Below, in pieces: positions 32,001-38,242 of a DNA stretch of 38,242 nucleotides (the first letter of the stretch is position 1; the number at the start of each line of letters is the position of its first letter). Below the pieces are notes generated by a model. That model did not search any database, was not told the DNA's origin, and worked only from the letters and a program-made list of their open reading frames with translations. The position numbers were made by a program, and so were the translations under genes. This DNA is from Bacteroidota bacterium (GTDB taxonomy: Bacteria; Bacteroidota; Bacteroidia; Sphingobacteriales; Sphingobacteriaceae), in NCBI GenBank assembly GCA_013286235.1, contig JABDGE010000028.1:1825-40066 (forward strand), written 5' to 3'.

Positions 32001-32820
32001 TTTTTTGGTATATGTTTTCCTTAACGTTTACCGGTTTGAATTTCTTTTTAAATTTATCCGACCTGATGGTTTCCTTGCTGCCGAGGCACAAAAATCCATG
32101 CGGCGATAAGCTTTTATAAAAAAGGTCCAGCACCCGTTCCTGCAGGGCCGTTTCAAAGTAAATAAAAACGTTCCGGCAGCAGATGAGCTGAAATTCGTTA
32201 AAGGCTGTATCGGATATCAGGTTATGAACCGAAAAAAGCGTATTGGTCTTTAGTTCGTTATGCACGGTTGCGGCATCGTATAGGGTGGTGAAATTATCGG
32301 TTAATGAGCCTTTCAGGCCGGTTAGCAGGTAATTTTCGGCGTAGCTTTTAACGTTTCGCAGGCTGTATATGCCTTTTTTTGCTTCTTTTAAAACGATGGT
32401 ATTGATATCGGTGCCATAGATAAAAGATTTGTTTTTTAAACCCGACTGGTTCATTAAAATTGCCAGTGAGTAGGCCTCCTCGCCGGAGGAACACCCGGCC
32501 GACCATATTTTTATATGCTGCCAGGTAGAAAGGTAAGGCACCACGTCATGACAAAGGGCCTTAAAAAAAGCAGGATCGCGGAACATTTCGGTTACATTAA
32601 CGGTAACCTCTTCCAGGAAATCCTGGAAAAATCCCTGGTCGTTCACCAACAAATGCTTCAGGTCATGAAAATCAAGTTTTTTGACCATCAACACCCGGTT
32701 TACACGCCTTTTAAACGATGCTTTTGAATAGTCGGAAAAATCGAAGCCATGGATCTGTTTTACCAGGTCAATGATCTCCGACAATTGTTCGTTTGTTATC
32801 GTTTTTGAGGCTTCGTCCAT
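31990..32820 (-). CDS. CheR-type protein-glutamate methyltransferase
   Basis: A SAM-dependent methyltransferase of 276 residues. The N-terminal all-alpha domain (~1-75; FKRRVNRVL) is followed by the Rossmann domain with IWSAGCSSGEEAYSLAI (SAM motif I), GTDIN (binding the adenosine ribose) and the CRNVFIYF signature. The ATG at 32820 lies two bases after the kinase stop; an in-frame start at 32838 would overlap the kinase gene. In Bacteroidota such CheR/CheB pairs often follow hybrid kinases rather than serving flagellar motility. Substrate here is unknown. Confidence 0.92.
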   Translation of the reverse strand: MDEASKTITNEQLSEIIDLVKQIHGFDFSDYSKASFKRRVNRVLMVKKLDFHDLKHLLVNDQGFFQDFLEEVTVNVTEMFRDPAFFKALCHDVVPYLSTWQHIKIWSAGCSSGEEAYSLAILMNQSGLKNKSFIYGTDINTIVLKEAKKGIYSLRNVKSYAENYLLTGLKGSLTDNFTTLYDAATVHNELKTNTLFSVHNLISDTAFNEFQLICCRNVFIYFETALQERVLDLFYKSLSPHGFLCLGSKETIRSDKFKKKFKPVNVKENIYQKIES

Positions 32821-32822
32821 TA

Positions 32823-35800
32823 TCAGTTCCCCAGCCAAAGCTGCATCAAAGCCACCAGGCGATCCATGTCAACGGGCTTGGTAATATAGTCATTTGCGCC
32901 TGCCGCCATACATTTTTCTTTATCGTCTTTCATGGCTTTTGCTGTTAAAGCTATTACAGGCAGTTTGGCCCATTTGTTTTGCCGGCGTATTTGACGTGTA
33001 GCCTCGTAACCGTCCATCCTGGGCATCATGATATCCATCAGTACGATGTCAATACCGGGTAATTCTTCCAGTTTTTCAATCGCCTCCTGCCCATCGTTAG
33101 CGGTTTCGACGATCATATCATAGCCCTGCAGTGCGCTGCTCAATGCAAAAATATTACGAATGTCGTCATCCACCACCAAAACCTTGCGACCCCTGAGCAG
33201 ATCTTTACGATTTGCGCTCATCCGGGTTTGACTGAGTTTGAGTATCCCCGGGGAGTTGGTGGCTGTCTTGCTGAGCTTATTTAAAAACAGGTTCACTTCG
33301 TCTATGAGGCGGTTTGACGATTTGGTGGTTTTTACCACCATGGCGTTTGCATATTGCATCAGCCTGTTTACAGTAGTCTTATCCAGCTGCATGGCCGTAT
33401 TGATGATAACCGGCAAGGATTTAAAACGATCTTCCGCTTTGATCTTATCCAGGAAGTCGAGGCCCGAAATATCGGGGAGGTTGAGATCAAGGATGATGCA
33501 CTGGTATTCATTTTCATCAAGCAGGGTGTAGGCGCCCGCGCCGTCAAATGCCTGGTCGACCGTTATGCCCTCGGTTTGCATTAACTCCCTGAGTGCATTA
33601 TTCTGGGTTTTGTTATCTTCGATCAATAGCACTTTTCTGAATTTTTCACCGCTTTGCGACATGATGTCGTTAAACAGGCGGTCGAGCACCCCCGGATCAA
33701 CCGGTTTTTTGAGGAAGCTGATGGCGCCCTCGCGGTCGACCCTGTTGGCCGGAACCTCGCCAGCCGACATTAAGTGAATAGGAATGTGCCGGGTATCCCC
33801 GTCCTCCTTTAACTCTTTCAATATCTGCCAGCCATCCTTGCCTGGCAGCATAATGTCCAGTATCACTGCGTCGGGCTGGTTTTCTTTTATCGTCACAACA
33901 GCGTCCGTTCCATCATGGATAATTAAAGACTCGTAACCATGGTCGCGCGCATAATCCTTCAGGATGCCGGCAAAATTTTTGTCGTCCTCCACAATCACCA
34001 CAAAGGGTTCCCTGTTGCTATCGAGGGGCATCTCTGCCGCGGGCTGGAGAGAAGAGGCGCTGACATTAAAACTTTCCACAGTCGGAAGGATCGAATCGTC
34101 ATTTGGAGCAGTTGAGCTCGCTTTTAGGGGGATGGTCAGAATAAATTCTGCACCCTGGCCGGGTTCGCTTACCACCGTAATTTTACCACCTAATAAGTTC
34201 ACCAATTCGCGGCTGATGGAGAGTCCCAGGCCCGTACCGCCGAACCTGCGGCTGGTTGAGCCGTCAGCCTGCTGAAATGCCTCAAAGATAATTTGCTGTT
34301 TATCCTTCGGGATGCCGATACCCGAATCTTTGATGAAAAAACTTACGGTTTTATCATCCGTCCCGGGCGCAACCCTGACAGTCACGGCGCCATTTTCGGG
34401 AGTGAATTTGAAGGCGTTGGATAGCAGGTTTTTTAGCACCTGTTCAACCTTCACCTTGTCAGTAAATAATGTTTTTGGTAATTCTTTGGCTGAGGTTGTC
34501 GAATAGTGTATTTTCTTGTTCCGGGCGACTTCGGCAAACAGCATTTCAACGTTTTGCATAATATCTGCAATTTTTACCGTTTCGTTCATTACCTCAACCT
34601 TGCCTGATTCAATCTTTGCCAAATCCAGGATGTCGTTGATCAGGGTAAGCAGATCATTTCCCGCATTGACGATTACGCCGGCATATTTTACCTGGTCCTC
34701 GGATAGGTTTGCCGGTTTGTTTTCCCGCAGAATGTGGGCCAATACCATGATGCTGTTCAACGGCGTCCGAAGTTCATGGCTCATGTTCGCCAAAAATTCC
34801 GATTTGTATTTTCCGGTAGCTTCAAGCTCCTTTATCTTCAAGCCGATAGCGTTCCTCGCTTCCTCTATAGCCTGGTTTTTCTCTTCCAAAAGAGTTGCTT
34901 TTTCTTCCAGTTCAGCGTTGGTGCTGCGCAATTCCTCCTGCTGAACGATCAACTCTTCTTCCGATGCCTGCAGCATTTCGGTTTTGCTGAGCAATTCTTC
35001 GTTGGTAATGCGCATTTCCTCTTGCTGAGCCTGCAGCTCTTCGGCCTGCTGCTGCACCTGCATCAGCAAATCATGCATAATGGTACGCGCCTGGGCGGTA
35101 TTTATGGCTATGCCTATATCGTCGGCTACGTTCAAAATATATTCCTGTCCGGCGATAGTTGCCCCGTCGTTGAACGCTACTTCGATAACACCTTTTAACC
35201 GCTTATCAAAAAAGAATGGAACGATGAAGCTTTCAACTAAGGGTTGCCTGACTAAAGAAGAGCCGAGTTCGAGCTTATCATTTAACCTGCCTTTTACCAC
35301 TTCAGCTTTTTGATTCCTTGCAGCCTGTCCGATCCAGCCTTCATTGAGCTTTATTGTTTTCTTTACTGCGTCGTGGTCATTAAATGCATAGGTGGCGTAA
35401 AGCTCCAGGCTTTCAGTTGCTTCATTGAACAAGTAAAAGGTGCCGGTTAAGGCTTTCGCGTAGTTGCAGATTTCCGTGAGGACATTTTCTGATAATTCCT
35501 TTTCGCTTTGCTGGCCCTGCATTTTCTCATTGAGCAAACCTGAGCCGGTGAGCAGCCAGTTTTGCTCACGGTTCTCGTTTAACACCTTTTCGAGCTCTGA
35601 ATTGGTGGCGCTGATCTTGTTTTCAATCAGCTTTTGCTGCTCAAATGTTTCCTGGATATAAAAGAAAAGTACAATGATGATGACAAGGAAGACAATGGAA
35701 CCTATAATAATAATATCGAGGGCGCTTGAAGCGGCTGCCTCTGAGCTTGCCTTACGGGCGACCAGCACTTTGTTATCGGCATTCCGGATATCATCCAAAA

Positions 35801-36269
35801 CCGCACGGATTTGGTCCATGTTTTGTTTGCCATTACTGAGCATATGGTTTTGAACCATATAGTCCAATCCCTTAACCGGCCGTGCCTCAATGTTCGCTTT
35901 TAGGATTCCTAATTGCTCGTTCACCATTGCCGATAATTTTTCAACCCGTTTAGCCTGGTCGGGATTTTCCGAAACCAGGTCGCGCAGTTGCTCAAGGTCG
36001 AATCTTATGGCCGGAAGTGCGGGCTTATAAGGATCGAGAAATACATCGTCGCCGGTAGCCACATAGCCGCGCACACCGGTTTCAGCATCGATCATTAGCT
36101 GTAGCAGGTTTGTGGATGTTTTGATCACCTTTTGTGTGTGATCAACCAAAGCGGAATCGCTTTCGAGCTGACTGATGCTTTTATAAGATAGAATGCCCAC
36201 CAGTAATACCAGCACCACAGAAACGGCAAAGCCGGCAAATACCTGCTGCCTGAACGAGAGTTTTAACAT
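32823..36269 (-). CDS. CHASE3-GAF hybrid histidine kinase with three receiver domains
   Basis: A 1148-residue membrane kinase. Segments at ~10-32 and ~187-208 flank a CHASE3-type periplasmic helix bundle. Residues ~250-395 are a GAF-like domain, ~400-480 a long coiled coil rich in Glu and Gln. The HisKA box has its phosphoacceptor H498 (MSHELRTPLNS), followed by an HATPase domain (~600-715; SGIGIP, FGGTGLGLSISREL). Three receivers follow with acceptor Asp at D805, D928 and D1079 (VILDIMLPG, IILDLNLPD, VLMDIMMPRMDGYEA). This suggests a phosphorelay or multi-output hub. It is first in a tight operon with cheR and cheB, so methylation is linked to this kinase. Confidence 0.93.
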   Translation of the reverse strand: MLKLSFRQQVFAGFAVSVVLVLLVGILSYKSISQLESDSALVDHTQKVIKTSTNLLQLMIDAETGVRGYVATGDDVFLDPYKPALPAIRFDLEQLRDLVSENPDQAKRVEKLSAMVNEQLGILKANIEARPVKGLDYMVQNHMLSNGKQNMDQIRAVLDDIRNADNKVLVARKASSEAAASSALDIIIIGSIVFLVIIIVLFFYIQETFEQQKLIENKISATNSELEKVLNENREQNWLLTGSGLLNEKMQGQQSEKELSENVLTEICNYAKALTGTFYLFNEATESLELYATYAFNDHDAVKKTIKLNEGWIGQAARNQKAEVVKGRLNDKLELGSSLVRQPLVESFIVPFFFDKRLKGVIEVAFNDGATIAGQEYILNVADDIGIAINTAQARTIMHDLLMQVQQQAEELQAQQEEMRITNEELLSKTEMLQASEEELIVQQEELRSTNAELEEKATLLEEKNQAIEEARNAIGLKIKELEATGKYKSEFLANMSHELRTPLNSIMVLAHILRENKPANLSEDQVKYAGVIVNAGNDLLTLINDILDLAKIESGKVEVMNETVKIADIMQNVEMLFAEVARNKKIHYSTTSAKELPKTLFTDKVKVEQVLKNLLSNAFKFTPENGAVTVRVAPGTDDKTVSFFIKDSGIGIPKDKQQIIFEAFQQADGSTSRRFGGTGLGLSISRELVNLLGGKITVVSEPGQGAEFILTIPLKASSTAPNDDSILPTVESFNVSASSLQPAAEMPLDSNREPFVVIVEDDKNFAGILKDYARDHGYESLIIHDGTDAVVTIKENQPDAVILDIMLPGKDGWQILKELKEDGDTRHIPIHLMSAGEVPANRVDREGAISFLKKPVDPGVLDRLFNDIMSQSGEKFRKVLLIEDNKTQNNALRELMQTEGITVDQAFDGAGAYTLLDENEYQCIILDLNLPDISGLDFLDKIKAEDRFKSLPVIINTAMQLDKTTVNRLMQYANAMVVKTTKSSNRLIDEVNLFLNKLSKTATNSPGILKLSQTRMSANRKDLLRGRKVLVVDDDIRNIFALSSALQGYDMIVETANDGQEAIEKLEELPGIDIVLMDIMMPRMDGYEATRQIRRQNKWAKLPVIALTAKAMKDDKEKCMAAGANDYITKPVDMDRLVALMQLWLGN

Positions 36270-36349
36270 ATGTATTTCAAATAGGGTTGTGATACAAATA
36301 TGTTAAAAATTTTATTTTTTAATATATTTTATTGATTAAGAGTATATCA

Positions 36350-36521
36350 GCTTGCGATGGTGAGTGGTGAGTAGTGAGTAGCGAGTGGTGGGTAGAATTA
36401 GTGAGTGGGAGTAGTTCATGGTTGATGGCTCATAGTTCATGGCCGGAGGGGGAGTGGCAGTAGCAGTGGCAACTCCGCCGCCGGGGCTATGGCAGAGGAA
36501 AGGCAGTGACAGTTGCCAGGG
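36350..36521. repeat. 7-bp periodic array (gtgagta, ttcatgg, ggcagta words)
   Basis: Degenerate 7-bp units (ggtgagt, agtgagt, gcgagtg) are followed by ttcatgg/ctcatag words and by ggcagtagcagtggc. The combination ttcatggccgga also occurs at 18620-18635. The array sits between the kinase start and the next minus-strand gene, upstream of the kinase promoter. Confidence 0.85.
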
Positions 36522-36953
36522 CTATTGCTGTGGGCTATTGCCGTGAGTACTAATGGTCCGCATTTTACCGAAGAGCGCGCCGATCATCGCAAGTATAGCA
36601 CCGCCAAATAACACGTACCAGCCCCACTTGTAGCGGACATGTTTCACCATATAATCCTCCCATGAACGGAAGGGCAGAAAAGTAAAGGAAGTATGAATTT
36701 TTAACCAGGCCAGTAAAAGAAACAACACAATAAGACCAAATGTCAACCAGGCTGTTGAACGAACGATCTTTTGCTGTCCCAATACCGCGCCTATGATACC
36801 GATAACCGCAACCAGCAGGATCACTATCCCATAAGGTTGGTTTCCCTGGAAAACATTCCAGTTAACCAAAGGCACGGGTCGAAGGATCGGACAATAGGTA
36901 CCTATAATAACAGTAACAAATCCCGCGAACGCTATTAAATGACTAAGACGCAT
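36522..36953 (-). CDS. Four-helix integral membrane protein
   Basis: A 143-residue protein with membrane segments at about residues 5-22, 42-60, 66-84 and 109-128 and a conserved-looking RSWEDYMVKH loop. No family is recognised. It starts one base after the gldC stop, so it is cotranscribed with gldC and the small membrane protein further upstream. Confidence 0.7.
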   Translation of the reverse strand: MRLSHLIAFAGFVTVIIGTYCPILRPVPLVNWNVFQGNQPYGIVILLVAVIGIIGAVLGQQKIVRSTAWLTFGLIVLFLLLAWLKIHTSFTFLPFRSWEDYMVKHVRYKWGWYVLFGGAILAMIGALFGKMRTISTHGNSPQQ

Positions 36954-36954
36954 C

Positions 36955-37287
36955 TCAATTTTGACTTAATTCCATTTTTTCAGCAAAGTGGGCGCAGTAA
37001 TCACGCAAGTCTTCCACAATGTTTTTTTCACCGGTAGCACGCAGAAAGCTGTCGCCCATGGTTTGCAGGGTTTCATAAAAAAAGCGCTTCATTTCATCTA
37101 CCGGCATATCCTTGGTCCACAAATCTATCCGAAGGGTGTTTTTGTAATTCTGATCCCAAAGGGCGAGCATTATGGATTTAACGGGGAGCGCTTCCTTAGT
37201 TTGCGCGTCGGTTGATTCCCACATGATGGTCTCGGGCACATTATTATCGTCGAGTTCAATAGTAAGCTTTATTTCAGCCTTCTTCAT
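36955..37287 (-). CDS. gldC: Gliding motility protein GldC
   Basis: GldC is a soluble protein needed for full gliding in Flavobacterium and is conserved across many Bacteroidota, including non-gliders. This 110-residue copy has the family layout: MKKAEIKLTIELDDNNVPETI at the start, ALWDQNYKNTLRIDLWTKDMPVDEM in the middle and a DLRDYCAHFAEKM helix at the end. It lies inside a tight minus-strand run: 6 bases after the upstream membrane protein and 1 base before the next. The usual partner gldB is not adjacent. Confidence 0.92.
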   Translation of the reverse strand: MKKAEIKLTIELDDNNVPETIMWESTDAQTKEALPVKSIMLALWDQNYKNTLRIDLWTKDMPVDEMKRFFYETLQTMGDSFLRATGEKNIVEDLRDYCAHFAEKMELSQN

Positions 37288-37293
37288 TAACGG

Positions 37294-37560
37294 TTATTTA
37301 AGTAGTAAAAATATGATAGCGGCCAAAGTTATAAAGCTTAGCTCTATTAGCCACAACTTTTTAATATCCGTGAAAAAATTACGGAACAATATGTCCATAA
37401 ATGACACAACGATAGCAAACAGCAAAAATATCCATCCTATCGAGGCGCTGATGACCGAAAGATGCAAACCGGAAATCGTGACCCCGAATATCCAGCTGTA
37501 AACAGCGACGAATAAAAAGAACGCGCTTGCAAAATTGAGCGGCGTGATCCTGAGCTTCAT
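37294..37560 (-). CDS. Small membrane protein
   Basis: An 88-residue protein with three membrane segments (~9-27, 33-58, 68-87). No family is recognised. It starts one base after the helicase stop and lies six bases before gldC, so it is part of one transcript with both. Confidence 0.7.
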   Translation of the reverse strand: MKLRITPLNFASAFFLFVAVYSWIFGVTISGLHLSVISASIGWIFLLFAIVVSFMDILFRNFFTDIKKLWLIELSFITLAAIIFLLLK

Positions 37561-37561
37561 G

Positions 37562-38242
37562 TTATTTTTTCTTTCTGAACGTCCGGGGAACTTTCTTTTT
37601 ACCCGGACTTGAATTGGGATTTAGGCGGCCCTTTGCCGCATCAAATTTTTTGTGCTGGTTTGGCGTTTTCTTTTCGTGAAACGCACCCTTAAACTCGGGA
37701 TTTTCACGGCGCTTCTGCATGTCTATCTCTTTCGCCTGTTCCTGCTTTTCGGCGTAAGGAGTGGTTTCTACAAATACGTCGTCGGGGAGATCGCTCACAG
37801 GGATGGTTTGTTTGATCAACTTTTCAATCCGGCGTATATAATAAACCTCGGCCGGGTTGCAGAATGTGATCGCCTCGCCGGAATTATACGCGCGCCCTGT
37901 ACGGCCGATACGATGCACATAATCTTCGATCACCACCGGTACGTCAAAATTGATCACATGGCTCACATCGCTTACGTCAATGCCCCTTGAAGCAACATCG
38001 GTTGCAACCAGCACTTTGGCTTCATCATCCCGGAATGCTTGTATCGCGTTTATACGCGTGTTTTGCCCTTTGTTGGCATGTAAAACTTTAACTTCCGTTT
38101 CGTTAAATTTCCGAAGCAGGAATTTGTGCACATCCCCGGCCGACGTCCGTGTTTTGCAAAATATCATCAGCTTTTTGATGCCGGCATCGTCCTCGAGCAG
38201 CTTTTTCAAAAGGTTTATTTTGGTCTTGAGGTTGGGAACAAA
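37562..38242 (-). CDS. DEAD-box RNA helicase, C-terminal part (5' end beyond window)
   Basis: An open frame enters from the right edge of the window and ends at 37562. What is seen is the second RecA-like domain of a DEAD-box helicase: LMIFCKTRTSAGDVHKFL (motif IV region), LVATDVASRGIDV (motif V), YVHRIGRTGRA (motif VI). The C-terminal ~70 residues are a basic, Lys/Arg- and Pro-rich tail (ending PRTFRKKK) of the kind that helps bind RNA. The Q, I (Walker A) and DEAD motifs must lie to the right, outside the window. It heads the minus-strand operon with gldC. Confidence 0.93.
   Translation of the reverse strand, partial: FVPNLKTKINLLKKLLEDDAGIKKLMIFCKTRTSAGDVHKFLLRKFNETEVKVLHANKGQNTRINAIQAFRDDEAKVLVATDVASRGIDVSDVSHVINFDVPVVIEDYVHRIGRTGRAYNSGEAITFCNPAEVYYIRRIEKLIKQTIPVSDLPDDVFVETTPYAEKQEQAKEIDMQKRRENPEFKGAFHEKKTPNQHKKFDAAKGRLNPNSSPGKKKVPRTFRKKK

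Overview
The window reads as chromosomal DNA of a Bacteroidota member, most likely of the Sphingobacteriaceae and Mucilaginibacter-like. This is inference from several things seen: a gldC gliding gene, CcmB, many small Bacteroidota-type families (DUF5990, DUF5995, DUF4242), weak Shine-Dalgarno sequences, and TAnnTTTG -7 boxes upstream of several genes. No rRNA, tRNA, CRISPR array, prophage or transposase gene was seen.

Layout. 1-103 is a perfect 45-bp inverted repeat. 110-6247 is a secreted glycosidase cluster: a GH20 hexosaminidase, then two tandem clan GH-A enzymes, then a tiny ORF. 6248-7144 holds only palindromes and short repeats. 7145-8268 is a tandem VOC pair whose first copy is frameshifted. 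8345-11282 (minus strand) carries a BatD-like exported protein, DUF5990, a toxin-antitoxin pair with a frameshifted RelE-type toxin, and DUF5995. 11515-13638 holds a GNAT acetyltransferase, EF-P and an isochorismatase-like hydrolase, bounded by two inverted copies of a ~75-bp dispersed repeat. 14099-17794 has a large LuxR-type ATPase regulator between two DUF4242 genes, one cytosolic and one exported with a doubled domain. 18103-20563 holds a J-domain/KTSC protein, a membrane protein, a second toxin-antitoxin pair (VapC-type toxin with an in-frame stop) and an exported unknown. 20613-23855 has a GlxA-type regulator divergent from two SRPBCC genes and a siderophore-interacting flavoprotein.

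23932-25071 encodes what looks like a prokaryotic pentameric ligand-gated ion channel homologue, the most striking single gene here. Then come a secreted GH13 enzyme, a DUF1330-like protein, a membrane protein, a dgoK-dgoA pair for 2-keto-3-deoxygalactonate catabolism, a lone ccmB, an O6-alkylguanine methyltransferase, and a minus-strand signalling operon (hybrid kinase with three receiver domains, CheR, CheB catalytic domain). The right end is a minus-strand run: DEAD-box helicase (cut by the window edge), small membrane protein, gldC, membrane protein.

Two themes cross the window. Intergenic spaces repeatedly hold degenerate 7- or 8-bp periodic word arrays and palindromic MITE-sized elements. 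There are also three tandem gene duplications (GH-A, VOC, SRPBCC). Three genes (VOC copy 1, RelE toxin, VapC toxin) carry single disabling lesions, which may be true decay or sequence error.
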